From: Agromyces sp. 3263
GTDB lineage: Bacteria; Actinomycetota; Actinomycetes; Actinomycetales; Microbacteriaceae
Direction of reading: 5' to 3'
DNA length: 64,000 bases
Assembly: GCF_031456545.1 (NCBI RefSeq)
Contig: NZ_JAVDUV010000001.1
Span: forward strand, 186,001 to 250,000
This document shows, piece by piece, positions 53,196-60,915 of the stretch. The notes under the pieces are model-generated. The model did not search any database, was not told where the DNA came from, and saw only the letters and a program-made list of their open reading frames with translations. Positions within the stretch are counted from its first letter, which is position 1. The number at the start of each line of letters is the position of its first letter. Position numbers and translations under genes: made by a program.

Positions 53196-54502
53196 ACTGC
53201 TCCTTCGACTCGGAGGACGGACGCGACGGATGCGACGACTGGGCTCTGGGCGAGGGCGGCGACGGTCTCGGCGAGCGCGGACTCCTTCGCCTCATGCGTC
53301 CCGATGACCAGCGTAGCCCGCTCGGCCTCGCCGCTGACGCTCTGCTGCAACTGCTCGACCGAAACGCCGTGCTCGGCGAACACGTGCGCGATCTGCTCGA
53401 GCACCCCGCGCTCGTCGGCGACCTCGAGCGTGATCGCGTAGCGCGTGGTGATGCGGCCGATGTCGAGCACGGGAAGCTCGGCGTGGGTGGACTCGGCGGT
53501 GCCGGGGCCGCCGATGACGTGCCGCCTGGCGATGGCCACGAGGTCGCCGAGCACGGCGGAGGCGGTCTGCACTCCCCCGGCGCCGGCGCCGTAGAACATG
53601 AGCGGACCGGCCGCGGCGGCCTCGACGAACACGGCGTTGTTGGCGCCGTGCACGGCGGCCAGCGGGTGGCTGCGCGGCACGAGTGCCGGGTAGACCCGGG
53701 CGGACACGCCTTCCTCGCCGGTCTCGTCGTCGACGAGCCGTTCGCAGATCGCGAGGAGCTTCACGACGAAGCCCGCTCGCCGTGCCGAGTCGACCTGCTC
53801 TGCGGTGACGCCCGTGATGCCCTCGCGATGGACGGCGTCGACCGGCACGCTCGTGTGGAACGCGAGGCTCGCCAGGATCGCGGCCTTCTGCGCCGCGTCG
53901 TAGCCGCCGATGTCGGCGGTGGGATCGGCCTCGGCGTACCCGAGCTCGGTCGCCGTGGCCAGGGCGTCCTCGAGGGACGCACCCGTGGTGTCCATGCGGT
54001 CGAGGATGAAGTTCGTGGTGCCGTTCACGATGCCGAGGATGCGCTCGATGCGGTCGCCGGCGAGGCTGTCGCGGAGCGGCCGGATGATCGGGATCGCCCC
54101 GCCGACGGCCGCCTCGTACGAGAGCTGTGCGCCGACCTGCTCCGCCGCGGCGAAGAGCTCGGGGCCGTGGTTGGCGAGCAGCGCCTTGTTGCCGGTGACC
54201 ACGTCGGCGCCCGACGCGATCGCGGCGAGCACGAGCGTGCGGGCCGGCTCGATGCCGCCCATCAGCTCGATGACGATGTCGGAGCCGAGGATGAGCGCCT
54301 CGGCGTCGGTGGTGAGCAGCTCGGCCGGGAGGTCGGCGTCGCGCCTGGCGGCCGGGTCGCGCACCGCGATGCCGACGAGCTCGATGCGGGCGCCGATGCG
54401 CTGCGTGAGCTCGTCGGAGTGCTCGAGGAGCAGCCGCGCGACCTGCGACCCCACCGATCCGGCGCCCAGGAGTCCCACTCGGATGGTGCGGTACTCGATC
54501 AT
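53192..54502 (-). CDS. hom: Homoserine dehydrogenase
   Basis: A 436-residue NAD(P)H enzyme reducing aspartate semialdehyde. The Rossmann loop is GLLGAGSVGSQVA, and the catalytic core holds GNKALLANHG and GIVNGTTNFILDRM. The C-terminal ACT domain (from about 355) should give threonine feedback control. ATGA overlap with lysA. The lysA overlap joins lysine and threonine synthesis in one transcript. Confidence 0.96.
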   Translation of the reverse strand: MIEYRTIRVGLLGAGSVGSQVARLLLEHSDELTQRIGARIELVGIAVRDPAARRDADLPAELLTTDAEALILGSDIVIELMGGIEPARTLVLAAIASGADVVTGNKALLANHGPELFAAAEQVGAQLSYEAAVGGAIPIIRPLRDSLAGDRIERILGIVNGTTNFILDRMDTTGASLEDALATATELGYAEADPTADIGGYDAAQKAAILASLAFHTSVPVDAVHREGITGVTAEQVDSARRAGFVVKLLAICERLVDDETGEEGVSARVYPALVPRSHPLAAVHGANNAVFVEAAAAGPLMFYGAGAGGVQTASAVLGDLVAIARRHVIGGPGTAESTHAELPVLDIGRITTRYAITLEVADERGVLEQIAHVFAEHGVSVEQLQQSVSGEAERATLVIGTHEAKESALAETVAALAQSPVVASVASVLRVEGAV

Positions 54503-55920
54503 GCGTGAGCCCCTTCTGCGACGTCGGAGCGGTCGGATGCCTCGAGGCCGGCGTCACGGGCGAGGAGGTCGGCCTCGGTCTCGCCGCGGACGATGACGCG
54601 CGCCACCCCGTCGCGCACGGCGACGACCGCCGGCCTGGGCACGTGGTTGTAGTTGTTGGCCAGCGACCAGCAGTAGGCGCCGGTGGCGGCGACCGCGAGG
54701 AGGTCGCCGGGCGTCACGTCGTGCGGCAGGTACTCGGCATCGACCACGATGTCGCCCGATTCGCAGTGCTTCCCCGCGATGCGGAAGAGGGCGGGCGGGG
54801 CATCCGACTCGCGGGAGGCGATGCGGGCCGAGTAGTGCGCACCGTAGAGCGCGGTGCGCAGGTTGTCGCTCATGCCGCCGTCGACCGAGGCGTAGTGGCG
54901 CCAGCCGCCCTCGATCGGCACGGGCTTGACCGTGCCGACGGTGTAGAGGGTGACGCCGCCGGTGCCGACGACGGAGCGGCCCGGCTCGAACGCCAGCTTC
55001 GGCAGGGGCACGTCGTGCACGCGGCATCCGGACGCGACGGCCTCGGCGATGCCGAGCGCGATCTCCTCGATGGGGGTCGGATCGTCGGCGGCCGTGTACG
55101 CGATGCCGAAGCCGCCGCCGAGGTTGAGCTCGGGCAGCGGGCTCACCCGGGCGAGCTCGGCGTGCGCGGCGAGCAGTCGCTCGGCCGACTCCGCGAATCC
55201 GGCGGAGTCGAAGATCTGGGATCCGATGTGGCAGTGCAGGCCGAGGAAGTCGAGCGAGGCGTGCGACCGGATGCGCGTGCCGAGCTCCACGGCCCGGTCG
55301 AGCGAGACGCCGAACTTCTGGTCCTCGTGCGACGTCGCCAGGAACTCGTGCGTCGACGCGTGCACGCCGCTGTTCACCCGAAGACGCACCCGCTGGACGA
55401 GACCGGCCCGCGTGGCGGCGTCCGCGACCCGATCGATCTCGACCTCGCTGTCGATGACGATCGTGCCGACGCCGGCGGCGACCGCCCGCTCGATCTCGGC
55501 CACCGACTTGTTGTTGCCGTGGAAGCCGATGCGCGCGGGGTCCGCCCCCGCGGCGAGCGCGATGGCGAGCTCGCCGCCGGTGCACACGTCGACCCCGAGC
55601 CCGGCCTCGGTCACCCAGCGGACGATGGCGCCGGAGAGGAACGCCTTGCCCGCGTAGTACACGGTCGCCGAGGTGCCGACGGATGCCGCGGCCGCCTGGA
55701 GCGCGGCGAGCATGCGAGCCGCACGGGTCCGCACGTCGGCCTCGTCGACGACGTAGAGCGGCGTGCCGAACCGCTCGGCGAGTTCGGTGACGGGGATCCC
55801 GCCCAGCACGAGTCGGCCGTCGGCGTCGCGGTGGGCGCGCTCGGGCCACACCTTCGGTGCGAGGGCGTTGGCGTCATCGGGCGTGCGGAGCCATGGGGGT
55901 GCTGCGTCGGTGGATGCCAC
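54499..55920 (-). CDS. lysA: Diaminopimelate decarboxylase
   Basis: A 473-residue fold-III PLP enzyme giving lysine from meso-diaminopimelate. The PLP lysine is Lys92 in YYAGKAF; GVDVCTGGELA, HCHIGSQI and EPGRSVVG are family motifs, and the second-subunit CESGDI cysteine is present. GTG start with GAGG 8 bases upstream. First of the coupled lysA-hom-thrC-thrB genes. Confidence 0.96.
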   Translation of the reverse strand: MASTDAAPPWLRTPDDANALAPKVWPERAHRDADGRLVLGGIPVTELAERFGTPLYVVDEADVRTRAARMLAALQAAAASVGTSATVYYAGKAFLSGAIVRWVTEAGLGVDVCTGGELAIALAAGADPARIGFHGNNKSVAEIERAVAAGVGTIVIDSEVEIDRVADAATRAGLVQRVRLRVNSGVHASTHEFLATSHEDQKFGVSLDRAVELGTRIRSHASLDFLGLHCHIGSQIFDSAGFAESAERLLAAHAELARVSPLPELNLGGGFGIAYTAADDPTPIEEIALGIAEAVASGCRVHDVPLPKLAFEPGRSVVGTGGVTLYTVGTVKPVPIEGGWRHYASVDGGMSDNLRTALYGAHYSARIASRESDAPPALFRIAGKHCESGDIVVDAEYLPHDVTPGDLLAVAATGAYCWSLANNYNHVPRPAVVAVRDGVARVIVRGETEADLLARDAGLEASDRSDVAEGAHA

Positions 55921-56003
55921 GGGGAAACCTCAACGTGATGCGGAGAATCGACGGGGTCGCTCGCGGCGAGCGAACCCGGATTGGTTCCTGAAGCCTGCTG
56001 CGC

Positions 56004-56022
56004 GCCGCCCTTGTGGGGCGGC
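56004..56022. terminator. Short GC hairpin before lysA
   Basis: GCCGCCC and GGGCGGC with a 5-base loop, between the DUF2993 stop and the lysA start on the same strand. Could be a weak terminator or leader element; no U tract and no known riboswitch fold seen. Confidence 0.3.
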
Positions 56023-56121
56023 CTTGCCCGCGAGTCTATCGAGCCGCCGGTGGCCCGCCGAAATCGGGTGACGGACCGCGTCGTGCCCGCCCGCGGGTCC
56101 GCCGGGGGCACGCATGGCCGA

Positions 56122-57111
56122 TCAGCCGGCGGGGCAGGAGCCCGTCTGCGAGAGCGTGGCCTGGTCGAGGCGCAGGCCATCGCCCTCGAGCGTGACCACC
56201 GCGCCGGCCGGGGCGACCGCGATCTGCTGCACCTCGACGCCCTCGGGAAGGTACTGGGCGACGCACACGGGCACGGGGTCGTCGCCGAGCAGCCGGTCGA
56301 CGAGGCCCGACACGTCGAACGAGCCGCCGCCGCTGCCGAGCTCGACGCCGACCGGCTCGAGCAGCACCGTGTCGCCCGCCGCGGTGGGCCGCGCCGTGAC
56401 CGTGTAGTCGATGGGGAAGCCGAGCAGGCTCACGGAGCCGGTGTAGCCGACGGTGCCGTCGCCGAACGTCAGGTCGCCGTCGACGCCCTCGATGCCCTGC
56501 GAGGCCACGAGCTGGTTGACGGCCTCGGGCGACGCCTGGATGGTAGCGGTCAGTTGCCCGACCGGCGACGCGAGGTCGACGGGAACGTCCTGGGCCACCA
56601 CGTCGACGCTCACCGGCACGCCCTGCACCGCGAGCTCGGGAGCCGAGAGCTCCACCTGCTGCATGCTGCCCGAGAGGTACTGCGCGATCACGGAGAACCC
56701 ACCGATCGTGACGTCGACGTCGCCGCTCACCTCGTCGGGCAGGTTCGCCCGGATCTCCTCGGCGACGCGGGCCTCGGCGACGTTGCGGATGACGATGTCG
56801 GCGACCACGACGAGCGCGACGAGGGCGACCACGATCGCGACCACGGTGATCCAGATGCGGGCGGCGCGCGAGAGCCGGCGGCGCGGGGGCGCGGCGTCGG
56901 CGTCGGCCTCAGCGACCGCGGGATCCGCGGCCGGCGCGGGCGCAGCGGCTGGCACCGGTGCCGCCGGGGCCGGCGCGGCCGGGGCGGCGGCCGCGGGCGC
57001 GATGACCTCGGTCGCCTGCTCGTCGGCGGGGATCACGGCTGTGGCCCCCTGGTCGTCGGCTGCGGCATCCGTCGGCTGCGACTCGTCGTCGCGGCCCGGC
57101 CCGGCGCTCAC
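56122..57111 (-). CDS. DUF2993 (LmeA-like) membrane-anchored protein
   Basis: A 329-residue protein. The first 85 residues are Ala/Pro-rich and disordered, followed by one membrane helix (about 92-115) and an extracytoplasmic DUF2993 domain. LmeA of mycobacteria, the best known member, is a phospholipid-binding lipomannan elongation factor. Whether this one acts the same way is not known. GTGA overlap with argS. Confidence 0.82.
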   Translation of the reverse strand: MSAGPGRDDESQPTDAAADDQGATAVIPADEQATEVIAPAAAAPAAPAPAAPVPAAAPAPAADPAVAEADADAAPPRRRLSRAARIWITVVAIVVALVALVVVADIVIRNVAEARVAEEIRANLPDEVSGDVDVTIGGFSVIAQYLSGSMQQVELSAPELAVQGVPVSVDVVAQDVPVDLASPVGQLTATIQASPEAVNQLVASQGIEGVDGDLTFGDGTVGYTGSVSLLGFPIDYTVTARPTAAGDTVLLEPVGVELGSGGGSFDVSGLVDRLLGDDPVPVCVAQYLPEGVEVQQIAVAPAGAVVTLEGDGLRLDQATLSQTGSCPAG

Positions 57112-58784
57112 ATCCGCTCCGGAGCGGAGACGCCGAGCAGGTCGAGGCCGTTGCGGATGACCTGGCCCGTCGCGTCGTTGAGCCAGAGCCTCGTGCGATG
57201 CAGATCGCCGATCGGCTCGTCTCCGAGGGGCAGCACCCGGCAGTTGTCGTACCAGCGGTGATAGAGGCCGGCGAGCTCCTCGATGTAGCGCGCGACCCGG
57301 TGCGGCTCGCGCAGCTCCGCGGACTGCACCACGATGCGCGGGAACTCCTGCAGGGCGCCGAGCAGCGCCGACTCCGTCTCGTGTACGAGCAGCTCGGGCG
57401 CGAACGACGAGCGGTCGAGGCCGACGGATGCCGCGTTGCGGTCGACCGCGCACGTGCGAGCGTGCGCGTACTGCACGTAGAACACCGGGTTGTCGTTCGT
57501 GCGGCGCTGCAGGATCTCGGGGTCGATCGTAAGTGGGGAATCGGCCGGATACCGGGCCAGCGTGTAGCGCAGCGCGTCGGTGCCGAGCCACGCCTGCAGG
57601 TCGTCGAGCTCGATGATGTTGCCCGCGCGCTTCGAGAGCTTCGCGCCGTTGACGCTCACGAGCTGGCCGATGAGCACCTCGATGTCCTTCTCGGGATCAT
57701 CGCCCGCGGCCCCCGCGAGCGCCTTCAGGCGGTGCACGTAGCCGTGGTGGTCTGCGCCGAGCAGGTAGATCTTGTGCCCGAACCCGCGGTCGCCCTTGTC
57801 GAGATAGTACGCCGCGTCGGCGGCGAAGTAGGTGTAGACGCCGTTGCCGCGGCGGATCACCCGGTCCTTGTCGTCGCCGAAGTCGGTGGTGCGCACCCAG
57901 ACCGCGTCGTCCTCGTCGTAGACGTGGCCCTGCGCGCGGAGGCGCTCGACCGCGGTGTCGACGTCGGACAGCGCGTCGTCGCCCTTCGCGTGGAGGCGGC
58001 GCTCGCTCGTCCACACGTCGAAGTGCACGTTGAAGCGCTCGAGGGAGTGGCGGATCTCGCCGAGCTGCAGCTCGTAGGCGATCTCGGTCGCGGTGTGCAG
58101 CGCCACGGAGTCGTCGAGCTCGAGCAGGTTGGGCTCGCGCTCCAGCACGCGTGCGGCGAGGTCGGCGATGTAGCTGCCCGGATAGCCGCCCTCGGGCGTG
58201 GGCTCGCCCTTCGCCGCGGCGAGGACGGACGCGCCGAACGTGTCCATCTGGTTGCCGGCGTCGTTGATGTAGTACTCGTTGGCGACCTCGGCACCCGCGG
58301 CGCGGAGCACCCGCCCGATCGAGTCGCCGAGCGCGGCCCAGCGGGTGTGGCCGATGTGGAGGGGGCCGGTCGGGTTCGCCGAGACGAACTCGAGATTGAT
58401 GCGCGCTCCGCCGGCGAGCGAGTCGCCGTGCCCGTAGGCCGCCCCCGCGTCGACGATGGCCTTCGCGAGCGCACCCGCCGCCGCAGCATCCAGCCGGATG
58501 TTGATGAACCCCGGCCCGGCCACCTCGGCGCTCGCCACGCCGTCGATGCCCACCAGGTCTGCGGCGAGCTCGGTGGCGATCTCGCGCGGGTTGGACCCGA
58601 GGGGCTTCGCCACCCGCATCGCGATGCTCGAGGCCCAGTCGCCGTGCTCGCGCAGCTTGGGCCGTTCGAGGGTGACCTGGGACGGCACGAGCTCCAGCTC
58701 GACCTCGGATCCGGCCTCCCGACGTCGCGCGACGAGGCCGTTCACCAGGTCGAACAGGGCACGCGAAAGATCGTCTGGAGTCAC
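57108..58784 (-). CDS. argS: Arginyl-tRNA synthetase
   Basis: A 558-residue class I synthetase. HIGH appears as LHIGHTRWA and the KMSK-like loop as KLSKRAGN; the C-terminal anticodon-binding helices end the protein. I place the start at GTG 58784, exactly 6 bases after TAGGAT; a TTG at 58790 would leave no room for a ribosome site. Divergent from the lipoprotein gene across 39 bases. A tRNA-Arg gene lies 2 kb away. Confidence 0.96.
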   Translation of the reverse strand: MTPDDLSRALFDLVNGLVARRREAGSEVELELVPSQVTLERPKLREHGDWASSIAMRVAKPLGSNPREIATELAADLVGIDGVASAEVAGPGFINIRLDAAAAGALAKAIVDAGAAYGHGDSLAGGARINLEFVSANPTGPLHIGHTRWAALGDSIGRVLRAAGAEVANEYYINDAGNQMDTFGASVLAAAKGEPTPEGGYPGSYIADLAARVLEREPNLLELDDSVALHTATEIAYELQLGEIRHSLERFNVHFDVWTSERRLHAKGDDALSDVDTAVERLRAQGHVYDEDDAVWVRTTDFGDDKDRVIRRGNGVYTYFAADAAYYLDKGDRGFGHKIYLLGADHHGYVHRLKALAGAAGDDPEKDIEVLIGQLVSVNGAKLSKRAGNIIELDDLQAWLGTDALRYTLARYPADSPLTIDPEILQRRTNDNPVFYVQYAHARTCAVDRNAASVGLDRSSFAPELLVHETESALLGALQEFPRIVVQSAELREPHRVARYIEELAGLYHRWYDNCRVLPLGDEPIGDLHRTRLWLNDATGQVIRNGLDLLGVSAPERM

Positions 58785-58790
58785 CCGCAA

Positions 58791-58816
58791 ATCCTACCGG
58801 TCGTGGTTGGTAGGGT
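58791..58816. promoter_or_regulatory. Overlapping divergent promoters of argS and the lipoprotein gene
   Basis: TAGGAT (minus, 58796-58791) and TAGGGT (plus, 58811-58816) form an imperfect inverted repeat ATCCTACC/GGTAGGGT. Each lies 6-7 bases from its start codon and each -35 zone overlaps the other -10. Confidence 0.5.
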
Positions 58817-58823
58817 TCGTCAC

Positions 58824-59450
58824 ATGCCGCGCTCGCTTTCGCCCTTCCGAATCCGTTCCTCCGGCCTCGCACTGCTCGCCGCGGCATCCGTCGCGGTGCT
58901 CGCCGGTTGCACCCCCGGGCCCGCCGTACCCAGCGGATCCGAGGCGCCGACCGGCACGGCCACGGCGTCCGCGAGCCCGACGGCCGCGCCCGAGCCGACC
59001 GGGACCGCCGAGCCTGCGATCCCGTTCGCGATCGACTGCGACGCGCTCGTCACCGCCGACCAGCTCTACGCGTTCAACCCGAACTTCGGCACCGACCCCG
59101 GCTACGAGCCGTCGGCGGCCAACGTCGTCGCCGTCGTCGAGGAGGACGAGGGCACGGCCTGCGGCTACCTCAACCAGACGAGCGGCGAGGTCATCGAGAT
59201 CGCCGTCGCCACGCCGACCACCACCGCGGGCGAGGCCCGCCGCAACGCGGCCGCGACGACGAGCAAGCCCGTGCCCACCTATGGCACGCCGCCCGACGTC
59301 GAGGGGTACTTCCTGCAGGCGGGCGGCACCGGCGAGGCGCAGGTGTTCCACGGCCCCTACTGGATCGTGGTCGACTCCGCCGCGATCTTCGAGCCGGGCG
59401 ACGCCCAGCAGCTCGTGACCGCCGTGCTCGGCAACCTGCCGCCGGCCTGA
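58824..59450 (+). CDS. Lipoprotein of unknown function
   Basis: A 208-residue protein. A signal peptide with lipobox VLAGC (Cys near residue 32) precedes a Thr/Ala/Pro-rich linker and a globular domain with two cysteines (FAIDCDALV and TACGYL) that may pair. Resembles small secreted actinobacterial proteins with no known role. The ATG lies 7 bases after TAGGGT. It is followed 11 bases later by the ROK regulator. Confidence 0.78.
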   Translation: MPRSLSPFRIRSSGLALLAAASVAVLAGCTPGPAVPSGSEAPTGTATASASPTAAPEPTGTAEPAIPFAIDCDALVTADQLYAFNPNFGTDPGYEPSAANVVAVVEEDEGTACGYLNQTSGEVIEIAVATPTTTAGEARRNAAATTSKPVPTYGTPPDVEGYFLQAGGTGEAQVFHGPYWIVVDSAAIFEPGDAQQLVTAVLGNLPPA

Positions 59451-59461
59451 CGGGCAGCACC

Positions 59462-60658
59462 GTGACGGCCAACTCCGCGACCGGCACGCCCTCCTGGCTG
59501 GGGGCCGTGAACGACCGCGCGGGCCTCGCCGTGCTCCTCGACCACGGCCCGCTCACCCGGAACCGCATCTGCGAGCTCGTCGGCGTCTCGAAGCCGACGG
59601 CGTCGCAGATGATGTCGCGGCTGCTCGCGGCCGGCTGCATCGAGGAACGCGGGACCACGTCCGGCTCGGCCGGCCGCAGTGCGGTCGTCTACGCGGCCCG
59701 CACCGACCGGCCGCTCGGAGTCGCCCTCGACCTCGACGCGTTCGAGCTCCGGGCGAGCGTCGTCGACGCGACCGGCGCCGACCGCCCGGTCATCCGCATC
59801 GAGCTCCCGCGTGATCCCACGGAGCGATCCGCCGTCGAGGAGGTGTCGCGGGCGATCGCCGAGGCGAGCGCTGCGGCCGGGACGGATCCCGCCGTGGTGC
59901 ACTCCATCTGCGTGGGCATCCCGGGGTACGTCGACCCCGGACCCACGGGTGAGCTGTTCAGCGAGACCCTGCCCGGCTGGCCGGTGCGCGGACTGAAGTC
60001 CATCCTCGAGGAGGAGCTCGCGCGCTCGGTGTACGTGGAGAACGACGTGAATCTCGCGGCCGTCTCGGAGCGCGAGCACGGCGCAGGCGCGGACAGCGAC
60101 GTGTTCGCCCTCCTCTGGCTCGGCAACGGCGTCGGCGCCTCGTTCGACGTCGCGGGCGACCTGCACCGCGGCAGCTTCGGCGGTGCGGGCGAGATCGGCT
60201 TCCTCCCGGTGCCCGTCGACGCGCACGCCCTCGACCCGAGCGCCCGCACCTCGCAGGACCTCGTGGGCGGGCGCGCGGTCGCGCTCCTCGCGCGTCATCA
60301 CGGCCTCGACGTGCACGGCTACCATGCGGCCCGGGCCGCACTCGCGGCGGCCGACGCCGAGGCGGCACGTCGGGCGGTGTTCCACGACCTCGCCGAGCGC
60401 GTGGCCTGGGTGGCCCTGCCCCTGCTCGCCACGCTCGATCCCGGCCGGCTCGTGCTCGCCGGGCCCACCGCGGGCCTCGGCGGCGACGCGTTCGCCGACG
60501 AGGTCGGCCGTGCGATCCGGCGCATCAGCCGGTGGTACCCCGACGTGGTGGCGACCCGGGTGCCCGGCGACGCCGTGCTCCGGGGCGCCCGCATCGTGCT
60601 CGCGGGGCGCGTGCGCGAGGAGCTCCTCGACACCGTCGCGAGCGTCAGCCTCGCCTGA
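59462..60658 (+). CDS. ROK-family transcriptional regulator, zinc motif absent
   Basis: A 398-residue protein. Residues about 20-75 form a winged helix (LTRNRICELVGVSKPTASQMM). The ROK fold follows, with GIPGYVDP, ENDVNLAAVSE and GAGEIGFLPV. The usual zinc site CxCGxxGCxE and the preceding His are missing, so it is a diverged sugar-type regulator and unlikely to be a kinase. GTG start 11 bases after the lipoprotein gene, probably co-transcribed. Its targets are unknown. Confidence 0.84.
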   Translation: MTANSATGTPSWLGAVNDRAGLAVLLDHGPLTRNRICELVGVSKPTASQMMSRLLAAGCIEERGTTSGSAGRSAVVYAARTDRPLGVALDLDAFELRASVVDATGADRPVIRIELPRDPTERSAVEEVSRAIAEASAAAGTDPAVVHSICVGIPGYVDPGPTGELFSETLPGWPVRGLKSILEEELARSVYVENDVNLAAVSEREHGAGADSDVFALLWLGNGVGASFDVAGDLHRGSFGGAGEIGFLPVPVDAHALDPSARTSQDLVGGRAVALLARHHGLDVHGYHAARAALAAADAEAARRAVFHDLAERVAWVALPLLATLDPGRLVLAGPTAGLGGDAFADEVGRAIRRISRWYPDVVATRVPGDAVLRGARIVLAGRVREELLDTVASVSLA

Positions 60659-60691
60659 CCCTTCGTGTCGGAGCGACGCCCCTGGCAGTGA

Positions 60692-60697
60692 TAGTGT
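60692..60697 (+). promoter_or_regulatory. -10 element of tRNA-Arg
   Basis: TAGTGT, 13 bases upstream of the mature 5' end, leaving a short leader for RNase P. Confidence 0.4.
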
Positions 60698-60709
60698 CTT
60701 CTGCTGTGC

Positions 60710-60782
60710 GCCTCCGTAGCTCAGGGGATAGAGCGCCGGTTTCCGGTACCGTAGGTCGGGGGTTCGAATCCCTCCGGGGGCA
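60710..60782 (+). tRNA. tRNA-Arg (anticodon CCG)
   Basis: A 73-base cloverleaf. The acceptor GCCTCCG pairs with CGGGGGC with one G-T pair; D arm GCTC/GAGC; anticodon loop TTCCGGT gives anticodon CCG reading CGG codons. The T arm is GGGGG-TTCGAAT-CCCTC. The 27-43 pair of the anticodon stem is mismatched. The discriminator is A and no CCA is encoded. A strong hairpin follows 11 bases later. Confidence 0.95.
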
Positions 60783-60792
60783 CTCACACATG

Positions 60793-60825
60793 GCGGGCCG
60801 ATGCGCGGGAATGCGCTCGGCCCGC
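60793..60825 (+). terminator. Terminator hairpin of tRNA-Arg
   Basis: GCGGGCCGA pairs perfectly with TCGGCCCGC, extended inward by GCGC/GCGC after a one-base bulge; loop of 6. Starts 11 bases after the tRNA. Confidence 0.65.
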
Positions 60826-60873
60826 AGTGCTGTCCGGTGCCCGACGGCGTGGACGCGGCATCCGCACCGACCA

Positions 60874-60879
60874 TAGACT
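60874..60879 (+). promoter_or_regulatory. -10 element of the TPM gene
   Basis: TAGACT about 37 bases before the ATG, with a GGGAAGG ribosome site in the leader. Confidence 0.35.
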
Positions 60880-60915
60880 CGATGGGGTCCGCTCGGTCGG
60901 GGAAGGCACTGGTGC

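Noticed and set aside
52212..53441. Long plus-strand frame opposite thrC
   Set aside because: Shadow of threonine synthase and homoserine dehydrogenase.
55921..56121. A lysine riboswitch upstream of lysA
   Set aside because: Only a short GC hairpin is visible; no conserved L-box core could be recognised.
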